A DNA stretch of 64,000 nucleotides from Thermodesulfovibrionales bacterium (GTDB lineage Bacteria; Nitrospirota; Thermodesulfovibrionia; Thermodesulfovibrionales; SM23-35), in contig JAVHLL010000004.1 of the NCBI GenBank assembly GCA_031082155.1, positions 1-64,000 of the forward strand. The letters run 5' to 3'. The notes under the pieces are model-generated. The model saw only the letters and a list, made by a program, of their open reading frames with translations, was not told where the DNA came from and made no database searches. The translations under genes and the position numbers were made by a program. Below are positions 54,491 through 62,704 of this stretch, piece by piece (position 1 is the first letter of the stretch; every line of letters begins with the position of its first letter).

Positions 54491-55933
54491 TTATTTGGTC
54501 AGTTTCCTTCTCTGCGTTTGCGACGGGATGCCCAGTTCTTCTCTGTATTTTGCCACAGTCCTCCTCGCAATTTCGATCCCCTGCTGTTGCAGCATCTCGG
54601 CAATCTTCTGATCGCTGAAAGGTTTCTGCATATCTTCTTCAGTCGCAATCTTTCTGATCATATTCTTGACTGACGTGGAGGAAATATCCCCCATGTCGCT
54701 GCTGAGGGCGCTGCTGAAAAGAAACCGGAAGCCAAGGATTCCGTACTCGCATGCGAGGTATTTATTCGAGGTAACCCTGCTCACCGTGCTCTCGTGCAGG
54801 CTGAGGGTGGAAGCAACGTCCCTGAGCGTCAGGGGCTTCAGATATTCGACGCCATGGTCGAAGAACTGCCGCTGGAGGTCAAGGAGCGTCTCGGTCACAC
54901 GGTATATCGTACGGTTCCGCTGGTCAAGACTTTTCAGGAGTCCGACCGCAGAGCGCCATTTCTCAACAAGAAAATTTTTTTCTTCTTTCGGGAAGTCGTT
55001 GTCCTGCTGAATCAGTTTCCGGTAAAAGCTGCTCACGTTCAGCTTCGGAACTCCCTCATCGTTGAGGATAATCTGATACCCCTCTGCTGTTTTGATAAGA
55101 TATACATCCGGCACGATATAATGCGGCGCTGTGCTCGAAAAATTGCGGCCGGGTTTCGGCTCAAGACCTTCAATAACCTTTACCGCAGCCATAATTTCTC
55201 CGACAGAAACAGTGTAGTGCTGTGCGAGCACGGTATATTTTTTTTTCTCGAGTTCCTCTATGTTATTGAGAATGATCTTCTCAATGATTGTCCCGTTAAG
55301 ACCCAGTGCGGATACCTGGAGAAGCAGGCACTCCTGTATATTCCGTGCGCCAACTCCCGGCGGATCGAATCCCTGTATCATCCTGAGGGCTTTTTCTGCG
55401 GTCGCCTCATCAGTCTCCGCCCCATTCATAATCTCTTTAGGAGAAGCAGCGAGATATCCGTTTTCATCGATATTCCCGATGATTATTTCTCCCACCTTCC
55501 TTATTTCATCAGGAACGTGGGAAAGACGTAGTTGCCACAGGAGATGATCGGCAAGGTCGGGTTCTCTGGTAAGAAACTGCTCAAAAGACGGCGGGGTAAC
55601 AGTCCCCGGGGTGAAGTATCCAAGGTCCCGGCCGTCAGAACTTCTCTCTTCAAAGTATTCATCCACAGTGAGATTCATAAGCTTCTCGACCGGAGCCTCT
55701 GTATCTTCATGCTCGACTTCCCTTTCGGCATTTTCCCGCTCTTCGGCGCTGAGTTCCTCCGGCGGAACTTCTTCGTCTGCCTCCTCGAGGAAAGGGTTCT
55801 CCATGAGTTCCTGATTGAGAAACTCGGAAAGCTCAAGATGGGGCAACTGGAGCAGTTTTATTGCCTGTTGCAACTGCGGTGTCAGGATCAATTTCTGGGA
55901 TAGCCTGAGTTCAAGTCTGCTCTCGAGTGCCAT
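54491..55933 (-). CDS. rpoN: RNA polymerase sigma-54 factor
   Basis: 480 residues. Region I Gln/Leu-rich activator domain (LRLSQKLILTPQLQQAIKLLQL), acidic region II, core-binding and HTH domains (ESTVSRVTSNKYLACEYG), ending with the RpoN box ARRTVAKYREELGIPSQ. Its gene abuts lptB (1-bp overlap). It implies sigma-54-dependent promoters and enhancer-binding activators elsewhere in the genome. Confidence 0.97.
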   Translation of the reverse strand: MALESRLELRLSQKLILTPQLQQAIKLLQLPHLELSEFLNQELMENPFLEEADEEVPPEELSAEERENAEREVEHEDTEAPVEKLMNLTVDEYFEERSSDGRDLGYFTPGTVTPPSFEQFLTREPDLADHLLWQLRLSHVPDEIRKVGEIIIGNIDENGYLAASPKEIMNGAETDEATAEKALRMIQGFDPPGVGARNIQECLLLQVSALGLNGTIIEKIILNNIEELEKKKYTVLAQHYTVSVGEIMAAVKVIEGLEPKPGRNFSSTAPHYIVPDVYLIKTAEGYQIILNDEGVPKLNVSSFYRKLIQQDNDFPKEEKNFLVEKWRSAVGLLKSLDQRNRTIYRVTETLLDLQRQFFDHGVEYLKPLTLRDVASTLSLHESTVSRVTSNKYLACEYGILGFRFLFSSALSSDMGDISSTSVKNMIRKIATEEDMQKPFSDQKIAEMLQQQGIEIARRTVAKYREELGIPSQTQRRKLTK

Positions 55934-56655
55934 TAGAGACGAAACTCCTCTCCGAGGAATACTTCTCTGACCCGTGGGTCTGAGACAAGGGTATCCGGAC
56001 TGCCTTCCTGGAGGATTGCCCCGCTGCTTATGATATATGCTCTGTCGGTGATCGAAAGCGTATCCCGGACATTATGATCTGTAATCAGGATTCCGAGCCC
56101 TTTGTTTTTCAGGTATCTCAACATCTTTTTCAGTTCAATGATCGCGATAGGGTCTATCCCTGCAAACGGTTCATCGAATAAGAGGAAGGTGGGTTTTACC
56201 GCAATCGCCCGCGCTATTTCTGTCTTCCTCCGTTCACCTCCGGAAAGTTTGTATCCCTCCTTGTTCGCAAGTTCCGTGAGATTGAATTCCTTCAATAACC
56301 GCTCGACCTCGCTTGTAATCTCATTCTTGCCAAGGCCCCTTATTTCCAACACAGCCCTGAGATTGTCTTCAACCGAGAGTTTTCTGAAAATCGAAGGTTC
56401 CTGGGGGAGGTAACTGATCCCCCTGAGAGCCCGCTGGTACATGGGCGTTCTTGTAAGGTCCTCGTCGTCAATGACGATATGCCCGCTGTCGGGTCTTATG
56501 AGACCGACCATCATATAAAAGGTAGTCGTTTTCCCTGCACCGTTTGGGCCGAGCAGCCCCACAATCTCGCCGTTCATTACCGAGAGGCTGAGACCCTGAA
56601 CAACATGCCTCTTGCCGTAATGTTTTGAAAGTCCTTTTGCTTCAAGGAGATGCAC
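55933..56655 (-). CDS. lptB: LPS export ABC transporter ATPase LptB
   Basis: 240 residues. Walker A GPNGAGKTTT, signature LSGGERRKTEIARA, Walker B FLLFDEPFAGID and the H-loop ITDHNVRDTL. Drives LPS extraction from the inner membrane together with LptF and LptG (not in the window). Confidence 0.96.
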   Translation of the reverse strand: MHLLEAKGLSKHYGKRHVVQGLSLSVMNGEIVGLLGPNGAGKTTTFYMMVGLIRPDSGHIVIDDEDLTRTPMYQRALRGISYLPQEPSIFRKLSVEDNLRAVLEIRGLGKNEITSEVERLLKEFNLTELANKEGYKLSGGERRKTEIARAIAVKPTFLLFDEPFAGIDPIAIIELKKMLRYLKNKGLGILITDHNVRDTLSITDRAYIISSGAILQEGSPDTLVSDPRVREVFLGEEFRL

Positions 56656-56669
56656 TGCGTTTCCCGTCC

Positions 56670-57158
56670 TTATTTTTCCCTGGAAGAGATAAAAACCTTG
56701 CTACCCTCGACGATGAACCGATCTTCTTTCATGAGGTATGTCATTGTTTGTCCGGTAATCACCTTTTCACCTTCCGCAGCCCTTGGCTCACCGGTAAAGA
56801 CGACCTTTTCCTCCCCCGAGAAATAGGTTGCTTCCCTGGCGGTGATCACCCGCTTCTCTTTCATTACGCTTACGTTTCCCTGAGCGTTGATACGGCTAAC
56901 ATTGCCCGTATTGCTGTCATACGCGACACTCATCCGGTCTGCCCATATGGTCATATCAGGGGTGCGTGCAACGACAGAATGCTCAAAAACAGCCGAGTGT
57001 GTCTTGCTGTCGGCAGTGAGTTTCTGGGAAGTGATAACCACCGGGCCCTGAATCTTTTTCGTCTCTTCAGCAAAGGCGGGTGCCGAGAGCAGAAAGACGA
57101 GGATAAGGGCGCCGCCATAATGGCAGAGATTACTTATGAAATGTCGCCTTGACATCAT
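56670..57158 (-). CDS. lptA: LPS transport periplasmic protein LptA
   Basis: About 162 residues from ATG 57158. Signal peptide (LCHYGGALILVFLLSAPAFAEE), then an OstA-like beta-jellyroll (VITSQKLTADSKTHSAVFEH, MSVAYDSNTGNVSRINAQGN). The frame extends to 57299, but the signal peptide places the start near 57158, overlapping the end of lptC. It bridges inner and outer membrane LPS transport. Confidence 0.88.
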   Translation of the reverse strand: MMSRRHFISNLCHYGGALILVFLLSAPAFAEETKKIQGPVVITSQKLTADSKTHSAVFEHSVVARTPDMTIWADRMSVAYDSNTGNVSRINAQGNVSVMKEKRVITAREATYFSGEEKVVFTGEPRAAEGEKVITGQTMTYLMKEDRFIVEGSKVFISSREK

Positions 57159-57639
57159 TGAGAACATTGACTTTCTGTTCCGAGTCTGCCTGCATGCCTG
57201 TGCCTTCAATGCTGAATCCTTTCCCCTCCACCCTGATTTTTCCATCGGTTCTGATCTTTCCCGAAGCAACGTCATAATCGAGTGAATCTGCTGAGACACG
57301 AATGTCTTTCCCGGAGACTTTCACCGTTTCATCTGTGGAAAAGCTCTGGCTCGAAAGATCATATACTCCTCTGTCTGCATGGAGTATCATGCCGTTTTTC
57401 TCTATGCGGAGTTCTATATCACTCAGTTCCGCCCTTTGTTCTCCTTCCCGGAAATCAGCCTTGCTTGCCGTGAGAGTCCATGTGGTGACGCCGTCCTTCT
57501 TTTGCACAATCCGGATATCTTCGAGAAAAGAATCCGTCCTTGTCCGTATATCCCCGACCATTTCCTTCCCGCTTCTCAGCATGAAGAAAAGACTGCTGAA
57601 AAACAAGACAGAAAGCCCTATCAGTAAAAATTTCCTCAT
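57130..57639 (-). CDS. lptC: LPS export protein LptC
   Basis: 169 residues. N-terminal membrane anchor (KFLLIGLSVLFFSSLFFML), then the LptC beta-jellyroll (TWTLTASKADFREGEQRAEL, LHADRGVYDLSSQSF). It hands LPS from LptBFG to LptA. First of the lptC-lptA-lptB-rpoN-hpf-rapZ run. Confidence 0.9.
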   Translation of the reverse strand: MRKFLLIGLSVLFFSSLFFMLRSGKEMVGDIRTRTDSFLEDIRIVQKKDGVTTWTLTASKADFREGEQRAELSDIELRIEKNGMILHADRGVYDLSSQSFSTDETVKVSGKDIRVSADSLDYDVASGKIRTDGKIRVEGKGFSIEGTGMQADSEQKVNVLNDVKATFHK

Positions 57640-57706
57640 TCAAAATTCTATCACACAGGATGCCCTATGTAAACCCGTTGCTGAAAAAGCATACGGAAAG
57701 ATTCCC

Positions 57707-57735
57707 TTGAAAAAATATTGCTGCCGTTCAATAAT
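57707..57735 (+). promoter_or_regulatory. Promoter of the tRNA-binding protein gene
   Basis: TTGAAA (57707-57712), 17-bp spacer, AATAAT (57730-57735). The ATG is 6 nt later with no Shine-Dalgarno, predicting a leaderless mRNA. Confidence 0.5.
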
Positions 57736-57741
57736 AGAGCC

Positions 57742-58062
57742 ATGATTTCTTTTGAAGATTTCAAGAAACTGGACATCAGAATCGGAAAAATCATTGCCGC
57801 CGAGAGAGTCCAGGATACCGAAAAATTGCTGAAGATCGAGATCGATCTCGGCACCGAAAAAAGACAGCTTGTCGCAGGGATTGCACAGAGCTATGAACCT
57901 GATGCGCTTATCGGGAAAGAAATCCCGGTTCTTCTCAATCTGGAACCGCGAACCATCAGGGGAGTTGAAAGCCATGGCATGATACTCGCCGCGGTTTCGG
58001 ATGGGAAGGCAGTCCTCATGCATCCCGACAAAGAAGTCCCTCCGGGAAGTATCATCAGATAA
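57742..58062 (+). CDS. Standalone tRNA-binding (MetRS-beta/CsaA-like) protein
   Basis: 106 residues forming a single tRNA-binding OB fold (FEDFKKLDIRIGKIIAAERV, KLLKIEIDLG, VLLNLEPRTIRGVESHGMIL). This is the domain found at the C-terminus of some methionyl-tRNA synthetases, in Arc1p/Trbp111 and in CsaA. It probably binds tRNA or acts as an export chaperone (CsaA). No metG is adjacent. The frame extends 24 bp upstream, but ATG 57742 fits the family start. Confidence 0.85.
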   Translation: MISFEDFKKLDIRIGKIIAAERVQDTEKLLKIEIDLGTEKRQLVAGIAQSYEPDALIGKEIPVLLNLEPRTIRGVESHGMILAAVSDGKAVLMHPDKEVPPGSIIR

Positions 58063-58179
58063 GCTTGCACGGGGAATTCACCGGAGAAGCAAGGAGACTG
58101 TCTGATTTTGGACGGTTCTGATTGGCACATTTTTCCCCCTGCTTGTCTCATGGAATAAGAATGCAGTTAAGGTAAGAGA

Positions 58180-59190
58180 ATGATCCCCCGGAAAGAACAA
58201 TTCAGCGGATGTCTGATCGGCCAGTGCCTCGGCGATGCGACAGGCTTTGTTGTTGAAGGGTATTCCCCTGCTGCATGCAGGCGGTATGTTGAGGATTTTT
58301 TAAAAACTGACAAGACAGAGCAATTCGGAGGGCATTTCCCCTTCCCTTTCGGGCAGTATTCCGACGACTCACAACTTGCCCGCGAACTGATGCAGAGCTA
58401 TGCTGCCTGCAGAAAATTTGATCCTGCTGATTATGCTGAGCGGTTGAAGATGATTTTTATCGAGAAAAGAATCGTTGCCTTCGGGTATTCGACAAAAGAG
58501 GCCGTAAAAAGATTATGCCTCGGAACACCATGGGAGGAGTCCGGGGCGCCGCCTCCGGCAGCGGGGAATGGAAGCGCCATGCGGGCAGCGCCCATCGGCC
58601 TGTTCTTCTATGACAATCCCGATATACTCATTCAGGCCGCCCACGATCAGGGGAAGATCACTCACCGGGACCCGAGGAGTTCTGCAGGGGCAGTTGCAGT
58701 AAGTGGCGCAGTAGCGTTCGCACTGCAGGAGAAGCCAATCAGGCCTGACAGGTTGCTCGCAACACTTGGAGACTGGACCGGCAGGGTATCTCCGGTATTC
58801 GCCGCAGAAGTGGCAAAACTCCAGGAATGGCTTCCCCTCCCGCCTGCAGAGGCAGCAGAAGTCATTGCTGATGCAGGGTTTGATGCCGAGTATATTGATG
58901 ACGATGAATGGAAGGGCATATCCGGATATGTCATCAGCAGTGTACTCTGGAGCCTCTATTCCTTCCTCAGAACACCCGAAGATTACTGGGAAACCATCTG
59001 CACTGCTATCTCTGGAGGCGGTGATACGGATACAACAGCAGCGATGGCGGGTGCAATCAGCGGCGCCTATTTGGGGCTTGGGGGTATCCCTGCACATCGT
59101 CCCCGGCAGCTTACAGACAGGCAGACCTGGAAATACGATGAACTGGTTGCATTGGCGCATCAGTGCTATGAAATAAAAATGAGGACATAA
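58180..59190 (+). CDS. ADP-ribosylglycohydrolase family protein
   Basis: 336 residues. Di-magnesium DraG-like fold: CLIGQCLGDATGF at the start, metal site 1 YSDDSQLARE (S61, D62, D63), GNGSAMRAAPIG, HRDPRSSAGAVAV and metal site 2 GGGDTDTTAAMAG (about 280-290). It removes ADP-ribose from a protein or small molecule. No DraT or other ADP-ribosyltransferase lies nearby, so it is not tied to nitrogenase here. Confidence 0.9.
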   Translation: MIPRKEQFSGCLIGQCLGDATGFVVEGYSPAACRRYVEDFLKTDKTEQFGGHFPFPFGQYSDDSQLARELMQSYAACRKFDPADYAERLKMIFIEKRIVAFGYSTKEAVKRLCLGTPWEESGAPPPAAGNGSAMRAAPIGLFFYDNPDILIQAAHDQGKITHRDPRSSAGAVAVSGAVAFALQEKPIRPDRLLATLGDWTGRVSPVFAAEVAKLQEWLPLPPAEAAEVIADAGFDAEYIDDDEWKGISGYVISSVLWSLYSFLRTPEDYWETICTAISGGGDTDTTAAMAGAISGAYLGLGGIPAHRPRQLTDRQTWKYDELVALAHQCYEIKMRT

Positions 59191-59192
59191 AC

Positions 59193-59312
59193 ACCCTCCC
59201 CTTTATCCCCTCCCATCAAGGGATGGGAAAGAGTCAAAATCTTTTGCATTCCGGAATAAGAGAGAATGTACAAATACCCTCTTTCCTGATGGGAGAGGGT
59301 AAGGGAGAGGAG
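59193..59312. repeat. Inverted C/G-tract repeat before the DUF72 gene
   Basis: Left arm 59194-59220 (CCCTCCCCTTTATCCCCTCC...) is the approximate complement of right arm 59286-59310 (CTGATGGGAGAGGGTAAGGG...). The right arm adjoins the GGAGGGA ribosome site of the next gene. Same general class as the blocks inside aroC and gspE. Confidence 0.65.
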
Positions 59313-59322
59313 GGACTGAAAA

Positions 59323-60219
59323 ATGATCTCGATCGGCACATGCTCCTGGACCGAGAAAACGCTTATTCAGAGCGGAGAATTCTATCCTGGAGAGGTTAAG
59401 ACCGCCGAAGGCCGCCTCAGGTATTATGCCGGCCACTTTGATACGGTAGAAGTTGATGCCACCTATTATGCAATTCCTGACAGAAAGAATACTTCTCTCT
59501 GGGCCGAGAGAACACCTGAAGATTTTATTTTTCACATAAAAGCATATGGCGCATTCACAGGCCACGGGATTGATCCGAAAACCCTGCCAAAGGATATGCA
59601 TTCCCTCCTTCCGGAAAAAGACAAGTCGGCAAACTATGCATACGTAAAAGAACCCTCGCTGCTCGGTCTCATGGCAGAACGGTTCAGGGACTCCCTGACC
59701 CCCCTCATACAGGCGAAAAAACTCGGCGTGCTCGTCTTTCAGTTCCCTCCCTGGTTTCAATACAGAAAATCGAATTTTGATTCTATCCTGAAATACAGGG
59801 AACTGATGCAGGGACTGCCGATGGCTGTCGAGTTCAGACATGGAAGCTGGCTCACCCCTGATGTACAGCAATCCGTCTTTCAGTTTCTGGAAATGACCGG
59901 ACTGACCTACATCGCCGCAGACGAACCTCAATATGGTTCGCTGGCAACAGTCCCCTTTATCCCCCGGACCACTTCAGATATCGCCTATTTCAGATTTCAT
60001 GGGAGGAACAAAGAGACATGGCTGAAGAAAGGCGCAGAGACTGCGCTCCGGTACAGTTATCTCTATTCAGATCAGGAACTCCGGGAATTTGTCCCTCCCC
60101 TTCGCTCAGCGGGCAAAAAGGCAAAAGTCACGTACGCCATGTTCAACAACTGTCACGGGGGATTTGCGATGCGGAATGCCCTGAGATTGAAGGAACTGAC
60201 AGGGCAGAAGATACAATAA
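59323..60219 (+). CDS. DUF72 domain-containing protein (YecE-like)
   Basis: 298 residues. TIM-barrel DUF72 family: GTCSWTEKTLIQSGEFYPGE start, FDTVEVDATYY, FQFPPWFQY, AVEFRHGSW and YAMFNNCHGGFAMRNA. Function unknown; homologues occur widely in bacteria and archaea. A strong GGAGGGA ribosome site at 59309-59315 fixes the start. Confidence 0.9.
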   Translation: MISIGTCSWTEKTLIQSGEFYPGEVKTAEGRLRYYAGHFDTVEVDATYYAIPDRKNTSLWAERTPEDFIFHIKAYGAFTGHGIDPKTLPKDMHSLLPEKDKSANYAYVKEPSLLGLMAERFRDSLTPLIQAKKLGVLVFQFPPWFQYRKSNFDSILKYRELMQGLPMAVEFRHGSWLTPDVQQSVFQFLEMTGLTYIAADEPQYGSLATVPFIPRTTSDIAYFRFHGRNKETWLKKGAETALRYSYLYSDQELREFVPPLRSAGKKAKVTYAMFNNCHGGFAMRNALRLKELTGQKIQ

Positions 60220-60279
60220 ATCCCTTCCTTTTGTTCCTATGGAGAGTCTATCTATAAGCTATCAAGAAAATCAAAAGAC

Positions 60280-60366
60280 TGTCATTCCCGCAATCCCGAA
60301 AGCTTTCGGGAGTCGGGAATCCTTCCCGGAAACCATCGGAAAGATTCCGGACAAGCCGGAATGACA
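60280..60366. repeat. Dispersed palindromic repeat, copy 5
   Basis: Starts TGTCATTCCCGCAATCCCG and ends GACAAGCCGGAATGACA; contains CCCGAAAGCTTTCGGG. It is the reverse orientation of copy 4 in its internal segment. Confidence 0.85.
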
Positions 60367-60416
60367 AATGAACATTAAAAAATTCGCATTTATAAATAGA
60401 CACTATTGAACACTGC

Positions 60417-60451
60417 TTGACAAACCCATATTTTTAGTATACATTTGTATA
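60417..60451 (+). promoter_or_regulatory. lexA promoter overlapping a putative LexA operator
   Basis: TTGACA (60417-60422) is followed at 15-17 bp by a palindrome TATACATTTGTATA (60438-60451, 6-bp arms, 2-bp centre) covering the -10 position. A related half, ATATATTTGTATT, lies just before the ATG (60544-60556). The position fits autorepression. The sequence is not the E. coli or Gram-positive SOS box, so the assignment is inference. Confidence 0.5.
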
Positions 60452-60556
60452 TATATTCTCCCCACTTTCTGAGGAGAGGTTGGGCGGGGATCCGGGAACC
60501 ACGCTTTTCCCGAACCTGCCCGGCTTCTTCCGATCCAAGAGGGATATATTTGTATT

Positions 60557-61156
60557 ATGAAAGCCATTACGGATAAACAGAAACGCATCCTCGATTTTCT
60601 CAGGGAATATACGAAAGGCCACGGCTATCCGCCGACGGTCAGGGAAATCGGCGAACACTTCAGGTTCCTCTGGGCTGCAGCGCGGGTGCATCTCAAGGCG
60701 CTTGAGAAGAAAGGGTTCATAAAAGTGAACCCGTCAAAATCCAGGGGCATAGAGATCCCTGGGTTAATGCCTTCCGACGGTGTAATGCTTCCGGTTGCAG
60801 GAAAGATACGCGCGGGCAAACCGATACTGGCGAGAGAAGACATCGATGCACACATTCTGATCGACAGGTCCCTGTTCCCCCACGATGATTCATTCTCTTT
60901 AACGGTCACAGGGGACAGCATGATCGAAGCAGGGATATTGGACGGCGATTACGTGATCGTAAGACCACAGAGGAGCCTCGAAAACGGGGAGATCGGGGTA
61001 GTCCTGCTGGAAGACGAAGCAACGGTAAAAAGGGTATATCGGAACAAGAATAAAATAGTCCTGAAGCCTGAGAACAGAACTATGCAACCGACAGCACATA
61101 GTCCCCACGAAGTAACCATTATCGGGAAAGTTGTCGGGGTCATAAGGAAAATGTAA
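60557..61156 (+). CDS. lexA: LexA-type SOS repressor
   Basis: 199 residues. N-terminal winged helix (about 1-65) with an unusual recognition segment (HFRFLWAAARVHLKALEKKG); peptidase S24 domain with cleavage site A81-G82 (LPVAGKIRAG), catalytic S121 (GDSMIEAGILDGD) and K158 (ATVKRVY). Activated RecA would trigger self-cleavage. dinB lies 1.5 kb downstream on the same strand. Confidence 0.92.
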   Translation: MKAITDKQKRILDFLREYTKGHGYPPTVREIGEHFRFLWAAARVHLKALEKKGFIKVNPSKSRGIEIPGLMPSDGVMLPVAGKIRAGKPILAREDIDAHILIDRSLFPHDDSFSLTVTGDSMIEAGILDGDYVIVRPQRSLENGEIGVVLLEDEATVKRVYRNKNKIVLKPENRTMQPTAHSPHEVTIIGKVVGVIRKM

Positions 61157-61176
61157 TGACGGCTTATACAATTGGT

Positions 61177-61204
61177 CATTGCGAGTGAAACGAAGCAATC
61201 TTCT
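61177..61204. repeat. Fragment of a second dispersed repeat
   Basis: GTCATTGCGAGTGAAACGAAGCAATCTTCT resembles a common short element (CATTGCGAGCGAAGCGAAGCAATC) found in many environmental genomes. Only one copy is seen here. Confidence 0.5.
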
Positions 61205-61224
61205 ATTTTGGCTAAACATTATCC

Positions 61225-61464
61225 ATGGACATCGGAGAAACCATAAGCGTCGTCGCCTCCTTCGGAATGCCGTACAAAATAAGGCCGGTGAAGTTCAGGT
61301 GGAACGGCAAAGTCTTTGAGGTGAAGGACATTACCTATGCATGGCAGACAAAAGAGGGGCAGACAAGGATATACCATTTCTCCCTAACGGATGAAAATAC
61401 CTTGTACGAATTGAGCTTCGATACCGTATCGCTTGTGTGGAGGCTGGAGCGGTTGGAGGTATAA
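61225..61464 (+). CDS. Small protein of unknown function (DUF6504-like)
   Basis: 79 residues. A short beta-rich domain: PVKFRWNGKVFEVKDITYAW, a hinge (QTKEGQTRI), YHFSLTDENTLYELSFDT and VWRLERLEV. This layout resembles small DUF6504-type proteins found near Y-family polymerases in actinobacteria; here it sits between lexA and dinB. No membrane segment. The family match is by eye only. Confidence 0.6.
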   Translation: MDIGETISVVASFGMPYKIRPVKFRWNGKVFEVKDITYAWQTKEGQTRIYHFSLTDENTLYELSFDTVSLVWRLERLEV

Positions 61465-61724
61465 GAAAAGTTTCACTTTTTCCAAAGGGAAGAAAGAAGG
61501 GTAATGTTATTCAAAAACCTCCTCATTCCAAGGTGAGATCAGGTGAGGGTTTGAATTGCAAAATAGATGAGTCGGGGATACAATGTTTTAGAAAACAGAC
61601 AGATAACGTAGTAATCTCACAGTATCTGTGTTTATAATTCCCTGACCAGCAGGTTAATTGGGCCTTGCATCCGCAACAACAACGCGTGGTCCAGAGAAAA
61701 TGGAGAGGAACGGGTGATCCGTTC

Positions 61725-62546
61725 ATGACGAATAAGGATACGACAATTATGGAACCTTTTTTTACCGGCAACTCGTACGACACCCCGGATAATGCACCGC
61801 GTTTTCTTGGGGACCGTCTCGCTCTGAATACCCGGTGGTATTTTGCCGGGAAGTATATACGTGAAGTATTCAGGTCCCGCGCGATAGCGCTCAGTGGCCT
61901 GTACGACAGGAAAGCCTGGGCAGAGTCTTCTTACAGAGTTTTAAAAATAATAGAAGGGTGCGGCGGACGTTTCCACCTGAGGGGGTTGGACAACCTGCGT
62001 TCCTGTCAGGGGCCCGTAGTTTTTATCAGCAACCATATGAGCACCCTGGAAACCATGACACTTCCCTGTATAATCGCACCTTTTATAAAGGTTACCTTTG
62101 TAGTCAAGGAAAGTCTGGCGACACACCCCCTGTTCGGACCAGTAATGCGCGCCAGGGCCCCTATCCTTGTGAGCAGGAAAAATCCCCGTGAAGATTTTCA
62201 GACCGTTATGACCAAAGGGAAAGAATTATTGGCCAAAGGGACTTCAATCATCATTTTCCCCCAGAGCACCAGGAGCGCAGTATTTGTACCGGAAGAATTT
62301 AATTCTTTGGGCGTCAAACTTGCCAGGGCTGCCGGGGTACAGGTTATACCTGTAGCCGTCAAGACAGATTTCTGGGCAAACGGCAAATATCTCAAAGACC
62401 TGGGAACTGTCACCCGCAGCAAACCCATCCATATGGTATTCAGCCAACCCTTTTCGATTCATGGGACCGGCAAGGATGAACAGAAAAAGATTATCGATTT
62501 CATAATCGGTCATCTCCGGCAATGGGGAGGAATCATTAAGGCATAA
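61725..62546 (+). CDS. 1-acyl-sn-glycerol-3-phosphate acyltransferase family protein (PlsC-like)
   Basis: 273 residues from ATG 61725 (other starts are 61665 and 61749). Acyltransferase block: ISNHMSTLETM has H-x4-E in place of the usual H-x4-D; VTFVVKESLATHPLFGPVMR; IFPQSTRS in place of FPEGTRS; GVKLARAAGVQVIPVAVKTD. It probably acylates lysophosphatidate or a similar lysolipid at the inner membrane. The altered catalytic signature suggests a distinct subfamily. Confidence 0.82.
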   Translation: MTNKDTTIMEPFFTGNSYDTPDNAPRFLGDRLALNTRWYFAGKYIREVFRSRAIALSGLYDRKAWAESSYRVLKIIEGCGGRFHLRGLDNLRSCQGPVVFISNHMSTLETMTLPCIIAPFIKVTFVVKESLATHPLFGPVMRARAPILVSRKNPREDFQTVMTKGKELLAKGTSIIIFPQSTRSAVFVPEEFNSLGVKLARAAGVQVIPVAVKTDFWANGKYLKDLGTVTRSKPIHMVFSQPFSIHGTGKDEQKKIIDFIIGHLRQWGGIIKA

Positions 62547-62580
62547 AACCACGTACAACTGCGCTGGAACATATCAAATC

Positions 62581-62676
62581 TGTCATTCCGGCTCGTCCGG
62601 AATCTTTCTTCAACAACCTTCTTGATCATATTTTCTCATTAGGCTAAAGAAGGATTCCCGACAAGCGGGAATGACA
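62581..62676. repeat. Dispersed palindromic repeat, copy 6
   Basis: Starts TGTCATTCCGGCTCGTCCGG and ends CCCGACAAGCGGGAATGACA. It has a longer centre than copies 2 and 3 and lies between the acyltransferase gene and dinB. Confidence 0.85.
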
Positions 62677-62704
62677 GGTATCCCCCGTGGAGGTCGGGGA
62701 ATAA

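Larger units (their letters stand above)
60220..60556. other. Intergenic region between the DUF72 gene and lexA
   Basis: 337 bp holding dispersed repeat copy 5 and the lexA promoter/operator. No additional gene. Confidence 0.8.

Noticed and set aside
22990-62676. CRISPR array
   Set aside because: The recurring elements are single copies scattered over 40 kb, not regularly spaced, and no cas gene is present.
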